From a virus, in the IMG/VR virus record IMGVR_UViG_3300044776_000009, positions 1 through 41,903 of that record: a stretch of DNA of 41,903 nt, one strand, 5' to 3'. This document shows positions 29,302-37,404 of the stretch, piece after piece. A model generated the notes under the pieces. It was not told the DNA's origin, made no database searches, and saw only the letters and a list, made by a program, of their open reading frames with translations. The position numbers and the translations under genes are program-made. The first letter of the stretch is position 1. Each line of letters begins with the position of its first letter.

Positions 29302-30477
29302 CTAGGGTCGGGCGAACTTCGCCGTTGCGGGTATGAAGGTAGCTTGCGTCGGGTCGGACAGATTCGTAGCTGCCTTGGTCACGCAGATCCATCCCACCAA
29401 GGCACTCACGAACACCGGGTTGACCACATACGGCTCAACCCCGATCCCAGCCACGGCCGCTGTCAGGTTCGAATAGGTCCTCTGCCCGTACTGCACCACC
29501 AACTGATCAGGAGCGTTGTCCTGTGCGAACACGAATACGCGCTGGATGGTGGACGTGTTCGTGCCTCCCGGAACGGGAGTGATGACCCCGCCCACGTCAT
29601 AGTTGGCCGGATCGACGGTCGTCACCGGCGCCACGAACACCGTGGTGGTCGACGTGGCGCGCCGGAACTGCGCCGGAGTCTGTGCGGCGATCGGGGCGAC
29701 GTTCGGGTTGTTCGGTACATTCATGTGGTTGAAGCTGCGGGAGAACATCTCACCGGCGGTGAGATTCCAGCTGAGGTTCACACCGTTCGGAGAGTGCAGC
29801 GCCCCGTTGATGATGAACGGGCCAAGGTTGTCCGTCAGGTCCGCGTACTGGTTGGCCGGCTGTTCCATGAGGAGCTGTACCGACTTGGTGAAGACGACCA
29901 CCCCGCCGAACACAATGGAGAAGCCCAGCGTGATGGCTGTACGCCGCTGCACGGCGGTCGGATCGTCCAGAAGCTCGATGAACGCCCCCGTGGAGTCCAC
30001 CTGCCACCACGTGAGCGTGCGCGCGAGTGCTGCGGGACTGAGCGCAACCGACTGGGCGGGCACGTGCACGCGCGTGAGCGAGGGACGGAAGTCGTCCGTG
30101 GAGTAGTCGACTACGTAGCCCACGGTCTCCTGGACGTCGATCGACGTGCCGTTGGCGGTGAAGTTGCCACCGGACATGACCCCTGTCGACAGGGCCACTG
30201 AGGCCCCGTCCCAGGCGTCGAGCTGCACCGGGTTGCCGACGCTGATCCGGAAAGACCTGCTGTCGATGTAGACCCAGTACTCACCTTCCTCAGCCCAGAA
30301 CTCCAGGAAACCCGCCCCGTCGGTGTTCAGGGGGTTGGGCAGCGCGACCGCGCCGGTCACATCGGTGAACAGCAGGGCCAGCGTGTTGGAAGACATGGGG
30401 AAGATCCTGGCGGGCACGTTCGCTGCCAGGGTCCCGCTGGGGAACCAGTACAGGTCCCGGTACTTCGCCAGTGCCAC
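29302..30477 (-). CDS. fiber- or decoration-type structural protein, 391 aa
   Basis: GTG at 30475-30477, with AGGAGG upstream. The first ~85 residues (YRDLYWFPSGTLAANVPARI ... GAGFLEFWAEEGEYWVYIDS) match the N-terminus of the 153-aa gene at 31498-31959, so both probably use the same docking domain. The rest is beta-rich without catalytic signature (GQRTYSNLTAAVAGIGVEPY). It sits among head-tail joining genes rather than with tail-tip genes, suggesting a head or neck fiber. Confidence 0.6.
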   Translation of the reverse strand: MALAKYRDLYWFPSGTLAANVPARIFPMSSNTLALLFTDVTGAVALPNPLNTDGAGFLEFWAEEGEYWVYIDSRSFRISVGNPVQLDAWDGASVALSTGVMSGGNFTANGTSIDVQETVGYVVDYSTDDFRPSLTRVHVPAQSVALSPAALARTLTWWQVDSTGAFIELLDDPTAVQRRTAITLGFSIVFGGVVVFTKSVQLLMEQPANQYADLTDNLGPFIINGALHSPNGVNLSWNLTAGEMFSRSFNHMNVPNNPNVAPIAAQTPAQFRRATSTTTVFVAPVTTVDPANYDVGGVITPVPGGTNTSTIQRVFVFAQDNAPDQLVVQYGQRTYSNLTAAVAGIGVEPYVVNPVFVSALVGWICVTKAATNLSDPTQATFIPATAKFARP

Positions 30478-30485
30478 GGCCCCTC

Positions 30486-31157
30486 CTAAGTGAGCTGAAC
30501 AGTAAGACAGGGGCCTTGGTCGGTGCCGTCAGGGGTGCCGAACGTCCCGGGCAGTGCCCCGCCTACTCCGTCAAGGTAGTAGGCGTTGTTGTTGGACGAG
30601 ATCGTTGCGGCGGTGTCCGAGACGATCGGTTCCCAGGATGAGCGTGAAGACACACTGAGCGTCAGCCCGCCAGCCTGACGACCGACCACCAAGTAGTGCA
30701 GCACCGGACGTACGGCGGTGCCGAGACCCGTGATCGATCGGATACCCGTCACAGCTGTGGTCACCGTGCCGTAATCGGCGAGCAGGGTCGTAGGCATCAC
30801 CCCGTCCGACTCGTACACGCCCAGGCGGACAACTCCTCCGACAAGCCCGAGCGTGACGTTCAGCGCCACGGCAGTCACGGTGCAGCTGCGTCCGGGCCAG
30901 AAGGGGATGGCGTACAGGCGTCCGTCTGCGATGTTGATCGAGGCGGCATTGCCGTAGGCGGGCACGTTGTGCCATGCCGTGGACCGGATAACGGGCAGGT
31001 TCCCTGTGGGGCCGATCACGATCGGGGTGCCGGCAGCGCCATCAGAAGCATGTACCTGATCTGTGTCCGAGCGATACCACAGGTCCCCCGACGCGAGTGC
31101 GGCGGGGGTCGACGTCGTGTTGAACAGGCGCGCAAGGTGCCTGAGGAGTACAGACAC
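30486..31157 (-). CDS. fiber-like structural protein, 223 aa
   Basis: GTG at 31155-31157 shares one base with the previous stop (TAGTG). The N-terminus has a short, fiber-shaft-like segment (TPAALASGDLWYRSDTDQVH, typical of the LWY(R)SDT motif in phage fibers). A jelly-roll-like domain follows (LYAIPFWPGRSCTVTAVALN ... VVRLGVYESDGVMPTTLLAD). Likely a receptor-binding or decoration subunit of the same module. Confidence 0.6.
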   Translation of the reverse strand: MSVLLRHLARLFNTTSTPAALASGDLWYRSDTDQVHASDGAAGTPIVIGPTGNLPVIRSTAWHNVPAYGNAASINIADGRLYAIPFWPGRSCTVTAVALNVTLGLVGGVVRLGVYESDGVMPTTLLADYGTVTTAVTGIRSITGLGTAVRPVLHYLVVGRQAGGLTLSVSSRSSWEPIVSDTAATISSNNNAYYLDGVGGALPGTFGTPDGTDQGPCLTVQLT

Positions 31158-31495
31158 TAGGGCACCGGCACCACAAGAACGCGGTACTGGTTGGACGTCG
31201 GTGCGGTGCCGAACACGATGTTGACGTCGTCCTCTGCGCTGCGGGTGACCTGTGCGAGAACCTCTGCGCCGGTGGCGTTCTCGAATACCTGGACGATGAC
31301 GTCGAAGGTACTGAAGCCGTGCGACACCGTGTACGAGGTAGCTGTTCCGTTACCGATGTCGGCCGCGAATCCCTGCGGGGCCGTGGCGGTCAGTTGGTTG
31401 ACGTTGACCGCGTCGGTCCCGGCGGTGCCAGGAGCGAGTTCCGTGATCTTGTTGGAGTTCAGGTCGAGCTGTTGGACGAACTGCACACCGGACAT
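31157..31495 (-). CDS. fiber-like protein with shaft motif, 112 aa
   Basis: ATG at 31493-31495. It opens with VQQLDLNSNKITELAPGTAG and TDAVNVNQL, the repeat-like shaft motif (LDLNSNKI..L..GT...DAVN..Q) frequent in phage fibers. A small beta domain (YTVSHGFSTFDVIVQVFENA ... VNIVFGTAPTSNQYRVLVVP) ends it. Coupled to the next gene by a one-base stop/start overlap. Confidence 0.65.
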   Translation of the reverse strand: MSGVQFVQQLDLNSNKITELAPGTAGTDAVNVNQLTATAPQGFAADIGNGTATSYTVSHGFSTFDVIVQVFENATGAEVLAQVTRSAEDDVNIVFGTAPTSNQYRVLVVPVP

Positions 31496-31497
31496 GC

Positions 31498-31959
31498 TTA
31501 TCCCCTCAAGTACGCGGTGCCCGTGATCGGGGCCCCGAACGTGATGGTTGTCGTCTCATCGTCAGGATGAGCTACGTCGCCCTGACTGTCTTGCGCATCC
31601 ACAAGCACAGTCACTGTCGGCTCGATGCCGAAGTGATGCTCGATGGTCCACACGGTGGCAGGTGAAGCTTGCGTATGGATGAACGTGCCTGGCCAAGCCG
31701 CGTCGGTCTCGTCAGCGTCTACGACGTACTGAAAGAGGCGGCCCGAGACATCGGTTACATACGCCCCCGGGGCCGCGTAGAAGGTGAGCATCCCACCTGA
31801 ATCAGTCAGCACCGGGTTGACCAGAGGAATCGTCCCCGCCTTGTCCACGTACGTGGGAGTGAGGGCGTTCCCGCCCAGCCGCATGACCGGGTAGGGCAGC
31901 GTGTCCACCGGGTTGCCGTCCGGGAAGGTGAGGAACTGCGTGTACTTGATGAGCGGCAT
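31498..31959 (-). CDS. fiber docking-type protein, 153 aa
   Basis: ATG at 31957-31959. The first ~80 residues (YTQFLTFPDGNPVDTLPYPV ... SGGMLTFYAAPGAYVTDVSG) share their layout with the 391-aa protein: KY, FP-x-G, TD-x-x-G-x-L-x-F, G-x-Y and R-x-F. The C-terminal half resembles the small beta domain of the 112-aa protein (VTVLVDAQDSQGD ... ITFGAPITGTAYLRG). Its leader contains the 18-bp palindrome at 31972-32009. Confidence 0.6.
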   Translation of the reverse strand: MPLIKYTQFLTFPDGNPVDTLPYPVMRLGGNALTPTYVDKAGTIPLVNPVLTDSGGMLTFYAAPGAYVTDVSGRLFQYVVDADETDAAWPGTFIHTQASPATVWTIEHHFGIEPTVTVLVDAQDSQGDVAHPDDETTTITFGAPITGTAYLRG

Positions 31960-31971
31960 AGGGACCCCCGA

Positions 31972-32009
31972 GGGTGATCACTTTCGAGGTGCCTCGAAAG
32001 TGATCACCC
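31972..32009. repeat. perfect 18-bp palindrome with 2-nt loop, intergenic
   Basis: GGGTGATCACTTTCGAGG (31972-31989), loop TG, CCTCGAAAGTGATCACCC (31992-32009). It shares GATCACTTT, three variable bases, GGTGCC and the matching complement with the second palindrome in the replication fusion gene. Here it lies between the major tail gene and the next gene, so it may also weaken transcription or stabilise the major tail mRNA. Confidence 0.9.
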
Positions 32010-32016
32010 ATCGTCG

Positions 32017-32718
32017 TTACGGCGCGATGACCAGCGTGACAGTGCCACACGCAGGAGTCGGGAGCGGGGCCGACGTCACTTCGAAGTGCATGACCTGAGT
32101 GGCGCCGATCGGACTGGTGATCTTCTCCAGCGTCGCGGGGACCGTTGCATCCCGGCGGACCAGGTACGGGCCCAGACCCCAAGCGGAGTTGAACACGGCG
32201 CGAGCGACCCAGGTGAACGTCAGGACACCGTTCTCGATGGTCCACTCGTTCCACTGGGCGTCCTTGACCCACGGGAACAGGAAGTACCCGTAGTTCGTGA
32301 ACCCGCCGGCCGTGCAGGCCTGCCCGGACACGCCCGCCCACATCTCCAGCCCGAAGTTCGCCGAGCCGGACACGGCCGCGTCGATACGGAAACCGATGTT
32401 GTTCGGGGTGCCCGCGTCGTCCAGCACGATCGGATCACCGGTGATCAGGTTGATCATGCCCGGGTCCTCGGTGCAGACATTCAGCTCAATGTCGATCCAG
32501 CGCAGCGCGACCGGCCCACGGTCGTCGATGCAGAGGTCACCATTGGCATCCTGCTGCGTGATCTCCTCGGCATCGGCGTAGTTCGGGGTGAACGTCCCCG
32601 AGATGAACGCCTTCGCCACCAGCGAGCCACCGGCGCCGGCCACCGGCGCGCCGCAGGAATCCAGCTTGGTCAGGCGCATCATCTTGCCACGCGACATCGA
32701 CACACAAGTCGTTGCCAT
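32017..32718 (-). CDS. major tail protein (putative)
   Basis: ATG at 32716-32718 shares a base with the previous TAA. The 233-aa protein is beta-rich with few charged helices. It has KMMRLTKLDSCGAPVAGAGG near the N-terminus and tail-tube-like strands (VALRWIDIELNVCTEDPGMI, NYGYFLFPWVKDAQWNEWTI). LTKLD..G near the N-terminus is a recurring feature of actinophage tube proteins. Placement upstream of the fiber-like and connector genes is less common, so the alternative is a decoration protein. Confidence 0.65.
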   Translation of the reverse strand: MATTCVSMSRGKMMRLTKLDSCGAPVAGAGGSLVAKAFISGTFTPNYADAEEITQQDANGDLCIDDRGPVALRWIDIELNVCTEDPGMINLITGDPIVLDDAGTPNNIGFRIDAAVSGSANFGLEMWAGVSGQACTAGGFTNYGYFLFPWVKDAQWNEWTIENGVLTFTWVARAVFNSAWGLGPYLVRRDATVPATLEKITSPIGATQVMHFEVTSAPLPTPACGTVTLVIAP

Positions 32719-32927
32719 TACTCGTCACCTTCCTTCTTCGTGCGGCGTGCCCTCTGCACGACCGGGGGTCGGTTGTACAGGTCCGCAAGGTAGGGCGGGA
32801 TCAGGAACTCATCCGCTGCACCTGCCGTGCGAACGTCGCTGGAATGGTGTGCCAGAGCTTCCAGCTCCTTGCGCAGCGCATCCATGCCCTGCCGTCCAGG
32901 GCCGACGGACACCCAGTCGTCCGTCAT
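32718..32927 (-). CDS. small head-module protein, 69 aa
   Basis: ATG at 32925-32927 overlaps the previous stop (ATGA), and its TAA shares a base with the next ATG. Sequence parts: DDWVSVGPGRQGMDALRKEL, EALAHHSSDVRT, FLIPPYLADLYNRPPVVQ, then a basic tail (RARRTKKEGDE). Kept for its exact fit between two structural genes. Possibly a minor head or joining protein. Confidence 0.55.
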   Translation of the reverse strand: MTDDWVSVGPGRQGMDALRKELEALAHHSSDVRTAGAADEFLIPPYLADLYNRPPVVQRARRTKKEGDE

Positions 32928-33784
32928 GCGACCGCCACCACCCCGGGGGATATGACGGGTACCTCTACGGCGAACACTTCGGGGCAGTCCCACGTGTGCG
33001 CGAACACTTCTTCGGCGACCACGTCCCACTGGTTCAGCGTCCGGTCGAACGTCTGGCGGGGATCCGGCTGAGGCAGGACACCTGATCGCCAAATGGTGAC
33101 GGGTGACGTCATGAACGCCCATACGTTCTCGGGGGCGCCCGGAGCGACGTCGGCCGGTCCGGTGATCCCGTATCCGGCGCCGAAACTCCACACCGACCCG
33201 ATGGGTGTGGTCAGGCGTCCCGCACCGCCGGCACCGACGATCAGGTTGTTGTAGGCGGCAGCGGCGTACGCGCGCGTGGACACGTGGATGGTGCCGATGT
33301 ATCCGTTGACCGCGTAGAACGCCTGCTCCAGGGCTGCGATGGCCGCACCGAACCCTGACCCCAGGGGCGTGACGATCGTCGCTCCTGCGCCTGTCAGGGT
33401 GGGTGTGACGGTCGTCAGAGACCCGCTGTCCCAGATGGCGTTCTCGACCAGCGTCTGAGATGCCGTATAGAGCTGCGACCGCACAGCTGCAAGCATCTCG
33501 TCAGCGCTGCGGCCTACCGAGCCGCATCGCTTGCGCGCGACGACCCAGTACGGGTCTGCCGCCATGAGATCGGAACCGGTGGTGACCGTCTTGGTCGGGT
33601 TGCTCTCACACGTCTGGTCGTAGAGCTGCGCGCCGTCACAGTGATCGGTCAGGAACTGGAGTCCCGAAGCGATGATGCGCGTATCCATGTCGAGCATGGA
33701 CTGCGCTGCCGTGAACACGCCGTAGCGCAGACGCGCCACAGGTGGTGCGGCGATCAGCTCACGGTTGGTGATGATCTTTCCCAT
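32924..33784 (-). CDS. structural head protein, 286 aa
   Basis: ATG at 33782-33784. It follows the major capsid gene after a hairpin. The sequence (FTAAQSMLDMDTRIIASGLQ ... GSGFGAAIAALEQAFYAVNG ... IHVSTRAYAAAAYNNLIVGA) resembles companion head proteins of Streptomyces phages that occur directly after the capsid gene. TIHVSTRAYAAA is like the P-domain of capsid-fold proteins, so a minor capsid or HK97-fold-derived protein is possible. Exact role not known. Confidence 0.55.
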   Translation of the reverse strand: MGKIITNRELIAAPPVARLRYGVFTAAQSMLDMDTRIIASGLQFLTDHCDGAQLYDQTCESNPTKTVTTGSDLMAADPYWVVARKRCGSVGRSADEMLAAVRSQLYTASQTLVENAIWDSGSLTTVTPTLTGAGATIVTPLGSGFGAAIAALEQAFYAVNGYIGTIHVSTRAYAAAAYNNLIVGAGGAGRLTTPIGSVWSFGAGYGITGPADVAPGAPENVWAFMTSPVTIWRSGVLPQPDPRQTFDRTLNQWDVVAEEVFAHTWDCPEVFAVEVPVISPGVVAVA

Positions 33785-33806
33785 GGTCCCTCCCTTCTGT
33801 CTGAGG

Positions 33807-33844
33807 GCCCCCGCCCGCCACAGGGACGACGAGCGGGCGGGGGC
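33807..33844 (-). terminator. hairpin between the major capsid gene and the next head gene
   Basis: GCCCCCGCCCGC (33807-33818) pairs with GCGGGCGGGGGC (33833-33844), a perfect 12-bp stem with a 14-nt loop. No T tract follows. A partial terminator or 3' mRNA stabiliser would help make more capsid protein than downstream proteins. Confidence 0.7.
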
Positions 33845-33859
33845 TGTCCAGGGAGGGCC

Positions 33860-35608
33860 TTACGGCGCGTCGATGCAGTCGATGTTCTGCGCACCGGTGG
33901 TGCCGGCGAGGCATCCGGTCACGGTGTACAGACGCTGTCCCGGGCACGGGTAGATGGGCGCGAAGCCCTCTTCTGCGAAGAGGCTGGTGAACTGGTTCGT
34001 CGCCAGGAGGGTCGAGTCGTAGACGTTGGTCAGCGTGACCACGTCCTGACGGGCGACCGCCACGGATCCCGCCGGGTACGCGAGGAAGCTGACCGTGGAC
34101 GGGAGCGCCGTGTTGAACGGGGTCGTCGCGTCGCCACCGGGGAAGGCGGGGTTGAGCGCGCCACCGGTGATGAGACCGTCCTGCCAGCCGCGTACGAACT
34201 GGACGCGAAGACGCCGGTTGGAGAACAGCGAGGCGATGAAGCTGTCGGACACGTTGAGCAGACCGCCCGTGTCACCGGGGCGACGGGAGAGATCGGCTCG
34301 GATGTTCGCCAGGATCCAGTGCGGCAGAAGGATCTCGATCGTGGAGTCCCACGACAGCATGAGCCGGTAGATCAGGTCTTCGCGCGCCTGCTCCAGGCCG
34401 GAGAGGAGTGCGGCGGTGAACGAGTCGGTGCCGTCCGGGTCGACGCCTGCCAGAACCGTGGCAGCGCCTGCCTTGGTGAGGAGGTCCGCGATGATGATGC
34501 GGTTCATCTCCTGCTCGTTGGCGGCGAGCAGACCGTCCTGCCAGAGCGAGACGACTTCGGGGTAGCCGGCCGCCTGAAGGAAGCTGACCTTGATGCAGAG
34601 GGCGAGCACGTCGAGGCGACGGTTGGTGAAGGTGGGGCAGGGGATCACCGAGCACGTCTTGGCCGTGTCTGCGATGACTTGGGCTTCGGTGAGGAAGTTG
34701 GAGCCACCACCCGCCGCTACGGCGTTCGCGTAGATCGTCGCGAACTCGAAGTCGGGCGTGTAGTTGATGCCACCCCGGGTGACGGTGACGGTCGGGAAGT
34801 CTGCGATGCCGACGCCGGCCGACCACTGGCGGCAGAGGTCGTAGTCGTTCTGGGAAGGCGCACACCACCCAGCTGCGGCTGTGAGGGACGACGCACCTTG
34901 GTCGATGGAGTGCTGCCATGCCTTGGCCAGCGATCCTCCGTGCAGGCGACGTTCGTCACGGGCGTGGTTGAGGACGCGCATCGACTCGGACTCGTTGTCC
35001 GTGTCGATGGTGAACTCGGCCCCACGGTTGCGCTTGAACTGGGCGATTGCCTGACGTCCGCTGCCGCCCGCCGAACCGGTGCTGCGCGCGTTCTCGATCA
35101 GCACCTTGCTGATCTCGTGAATGCCAGCGAACTCTTCGCCGACGTTCTTGCCGATGAACCCGCCGGCGTTGGCGCCGACGTGGGCGGTGACGATGCCCTG
35201 ACGCGGGGTGGAGGCGGGAACGGCCACAGGGGCCTGTACGGCCATCTGGGAGACCGAGGGGACCACGGGGACCTGCACGACCGGTTCGGGCGTCACAAGG
35301 GCCTTCACGGGTGTTACGGGGGTGATCGGCGTCGGTCCGGCGATGGGCGGGAGCGGCTCGATGCTGGCGAAGGCGTCTCGGGAGGCCTGCTGCGCAGCTA
35401 CCCGCTCGGTGCGCGCCTGGTGTTCCGCACGGATGGAGGTGAGCCGGGTAGCGAGTTCACCGAGCTCCGCATCCTCCTCGGTGGTGAGCGTCTCCTTCGC
35501 AGCGAGTTCGACACCGCGTTCCTGCACGCGGGTGAACTCGGCCGCGAAAGCCGCGTCGTCGAGGGTGGTGGGATCGAAGACCGGGGCGGTCTCCTCGTTC
35601 TCTGCCAT
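33860..35608 (-). CDS. major capsid protein with N-terminal scaffold-like domain
   Basis: ATG at 35606-35608, with AGGAG upstream, gives 582 aa. The first ~80 residues are charged coiled coil (LTTEEDAELGELATRLTSIR ... AEHQARTERVAAQQ), a delta or scaffold domain. A Pro/Val-rich linker (about 85-130) is probably where the prohead protease cuts. The rest fits the HK97 fold: FLTEAQVIADTAKTCSVIPC, LIYRLMLSWDSTIEILLPHW (spine region) and the C-terminal VRGWQDGLITGGAL. With the upstream protease it forms the procapsid. Element B and the long leader lie just upstream. Confidence 0.85.
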   Translation of the reverse strand: MAENEETAPVFDPTTLDDAAFAAEFTRVQERGVELAAKETLTTEEDAELGELATRLTSIRAEHQARTERVAAQQASRDAFASIEPLPPIAGPTPITPVTPVKALVTPEPVVQVPVVPSVSQMAVQAPVAVPASTPRQGIVTAHVGANAGGFIGKNVGEEFAGIHEISKVLIENARSTGSAGGSGRQAIAQFKRNRGAEFTIDTDNESESMRVLNHARDERRLHGGSLAKAWQHSIDQGASSLTAAAGWCAPSQNDYDLCRQWSAGVGIADFPTVTVTRGGINYTPDFEFATIYANAVAAGGGSNFLTEAQVIADTAKTCSVIPCPTFTNRRLDVLALCIKVSFLQAAGYPEVVSLWQDGLLAANEQEMNRIIIADLLTKAGAATVLAGVDPDGTDSFTAALLSGLEQAREDLIYRLMLSWDSTIEILLPHWILANIRADLSRRPGDTGGLLNVSDSFIASLFSNRRLRVQFVRGWQDGLITGGALNPAFPGGDATTPFNTALPSTVSFLAYPAGSVAVARQDVVTLTNVYDSTLLATNQFTSLFAEEGFAPIYPCPGQRLYTVTGCLAGTTGAQNIDCIDAP

Positions 35609-35760
35609 GGCTGAACTCCTCACAGTCGGCAGACGGATAGGGACACGTCGTGCACGACCGGCTCTCAGCTCAGCGTCGAACGGTGACAGCGTACTTCACA
35701 GGGTCTTGACCACGCGGGGTAACGGGGCCGCCGATGTCGCGCTCTGTGGCCAAAACAGCG
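35609..35760 (-). promoter_or_regulatory. leader between element B and the capsid gene
   Basis: Read leftward this 150-nt stretch has no convincing gene. It contains weak promoter-like words (GTCAAGACC, TACGCT) but no clear TTGACA with a correctly spaced -10, and it ends in GTGAGGAGTTC before the ATG. Together with element B it is the best candidate region for a strong capsid promoter. Confidence 0.35.
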
Positions 35761-35853
35761 CCTAGACGGGTTAGACAGGTAGTCCGGATCATCCCTCACG
35801 TAAGACTTCTATATCCCGGTTAACCGGAGTACCTGTCTAACCCGTCTAGAAGT
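35761..35853 (-). repeat. inverted-repeat element B (~91 bp)
   Basis: Same architecture as element A: CTAGACGGGTTAGACAGG at one end, TCTAACCCGTCTAG at the other, and a core with ATATAG and CTTACGTGAGG-type words (read leftward). Compared in the plus direction, its arms match element A nearly perfectly, but the core is reversed. Read toward the downstream capsid gene, the core has the same direction as in element A relative to the polymerase gene. Confidence 0.8.
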
Positions 35854-35872
35854 CGACTGAACAGGCCTTTAG

Positions 35873-36043
35873 CTACTTCGCGGTGCGAGGTACCGGCTCG
35901 ATGGTCCCTCCGGAGGGTGACTGAGCCCTCAGAATCCGGGCCTCAGAGAGGTTACTCACCGTCACCTTGGACCCATCGTGCTTGAAGGTGATCACGTAGT
36001 CCACGTTCTGCCGCCTGCCGCCACCACAGCTGCCACACGCCAT
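35873..36043 (-). CDS. small CxxC protein, 56 aa
   Basis: ATG at 36041-36043, one base after the protease stop. It begins ACGSCGGGRRQNVDYVITFK, a Cys-x2-Cys next to a basic patch, then a beta-like segment (GSKVTVSNLSEARILRAQSP). This short form (MACGSCGGG...Y.I....G......A..) recurs near capsid genes of actinophages. It may be a decoration or stability factor; function not known. Confidence 0.65.
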   Translation of the reverse strand: MACGSCGGGRRQNVDYVITFKHDGSKVTVSNLSEARILRAQSPSGGTIEPVPRTAK

Positions 36044-36044
36044 C

Positions 36045-37250
36045 TCAGTTCTCCATCCCTGTCTGGGTCTCAGCCCAAGCCCACAGTGACTTGGCACCCG
36101 TCTTCTTGATCACTTTGTCGCCTCCGCCATAGTCACCCGGCACCGGCGTGATTCCGAAACATCCGATCAGCGCACGCTGTTGACCTGCACTGAAAGCCAC
36201 CCGCGCCCGAGTCACCGGGAAGCCCGGAGCGTTCACGGAGCACACCGCAATCAACTCCAGGTTTCCCCCAACCCGACGCCAGTCACCCGATACCGGGGAT
36301 GCCCTGAAGACAGCCTCAGCGGCCTCTGTGGCGCCCGGAAGCACCCATCCGGCTACCCAGATGCCATGTGCGTCCTCTCCGGCCATTACACGGGCAACAG
36401 CGGCTTCCGGGTTGTCGTAGTGCGCCTGGGCCGCTTGGAAGGCAGCGCCCACATCCGCATGCCGTGGGCCGGCCACCAGCGTCCCCACGGGCAGCGTCAC
36501 GCCCTCGGCTGTCGCCTGCTCACCCACATGGAAGTAGCTGTACCCGCTCGCGCTGGCAGGAGGCGTGACGCACCCCGGAAGCCCGATGTGACAGCTGCCC
36601 CACCCGGCGATGTGCCCGAACACCCTGCCTGTGTCGCTGATGGTCAGCGGAGTCAGCTCGTCAAGATCGGGCTGACGGAACCAGTCGAGGGGCGGCAGGA
36701 CTTCGGGGCATGCCGATGCCGTCATCCAGTCCATCGCTTCGGGGCGCGCCGAAGCGTCTCCGTCGGCCATCTCGATGGACACCCCCGCGAAGGCGGGAAT
36801 CTGGACCAGCGTGGCCCCCGCGATACGCCCCTGAGTGATGACGATCATGCCGTCTTCATCCATGGCGTATTCGATGTCGTCCATGTCGTCCATGACGTTG
36901 GGGCCGACCACCCCCGCCTCGATGAGCGTCTGTACCTCCCGGATGTCGATGTCATCGAAGATGTCGATGGACGGTCCCGTCACCCCGGCCTCAGTTTGAG
37001 CTTGTGCCTCAGCTGCACCCCGCACAGGCAGAAACGATCCGGTGGCAGTCACCATGCCGGACGCGTTGTCGATCGTCAGGGTTTCGATGGCGCCCACCGT
37101 GACACTGCCCGAGTGCCCCGAGTCCGAGACGCGTTGCCACATCAGCGGCAGGGGCAGATCCCGGTTGGTGAGCGCTCCCGGGGCGATGATCCGCTTGTCA
37201 CCTGTCGGTACGCCCAGCCGCGCCAGCACCGCGCTCCACGTCCTAGACAT
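36045..37250 (-). CDS. prohead (capsid maturation) protease, putative
   Basis: ATG at 37248-37250 overlaps the end of the small upstream gene (ATGTCTAG), giving 401 aa. The N-terminal domain matches the U35/S78-like herpesvirus-type protease layout: LPLPLMWQRVSDSGHSGSVT with a candidate catalytic His, IETLTIDNASGMVTATGSFL, and later GRIAGATLVQIPAFAGVSIE. The second half (FGHIAGWGSCHIGLPGC ... HGIWVAGWVLPG) is extra compared with simple prohead proteases and is known from actinophage minor head/protease proteins. It would cleave the scaffold part of the capsid protein. Confidence 0.75.
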   Translation of the reverse strand: MSRTWSAVLARLGVPTGDKRIIAPGALTNRDLPLPLMWQRVSDSGHSGSVTVGAIETLTIDNASGMVTATGSFLPVRGAAEAQAQTEAGVTGPSIDIFDDIDIREVQTLIEAGVVGPNVMDDMDDIEYAMDEDGMIVITQGRIAGATLVQIPAFAGVSIEMADGDASARPEAMDWMTASACPEVLPPLDWFRQPDLDELTPLTISDTGRVFGHIAGWGSCHIGLPGCVTPPASASGYSYFHVGEQATAEGVTLPVGTLVAGPRHADVGAAFQAAQAHYDNPEAAVARVMAGEDAHGIWVAGWVLPGATEAAEAVFRASPVSGDWRRVGGNLELIAVCSVNAPGFPVTRARVAFSAGQQRALIGCFGITPVPGDYGGGDKVIKKTGAKSLWAWAETQTGMEN

Positions 37251-37404
37251 CTTCGACCCCCTCCACCATGTCCCGTACCGCTTCCGGGTACCCGGCGGAC
37301 TGGAGGAACGCGGCTCGCATCATGAGCACCGCTTCCTCTTTGGTCGGTGGAGAAGGGTCGCTCGGGTTGTCGGGCCGGAGCACGTCCCGCCACGTCCTAG
37401 ACAT
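37243..37404 (-). CDS. small head-module protein, 53 aa (MSRTW type)
   Basis: ATG at 37402-37404. It begins with the same 15 nt as the protease gene (ATGTCTAGGACGTGG, MSRTW). The core (TKEEAVLMMRAAFLQSAGYP, EAVRDMVEG) contains GYPE-x-V like its neighbour. Its TAG lies inside the next start (ATGTCTAG, 8-nt overlap). Likely related to the 55-aa gene by local duplication. Function unknown. Confidence 0.6.
   Translation of the reverse strand: MSRTWRDVLRPDNPSDPSPPTKEEAVLMMRAAFLQSAGYPEAVRDMVEGVEDV

Noticed and set aside
33641-35614. 657-aa open frame on the plus strand
   Set aside because: Antisense to the head and capsid genes, with low-complexity Gly/Arg/Val composition. No ribosome site or motif.
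36108-36116. GATCACTTT half-site in the protease gene
   Set aside because: There is no partner arm nearby, so it is not a full member of the palindrome family; a 9-mer may occur by chance.
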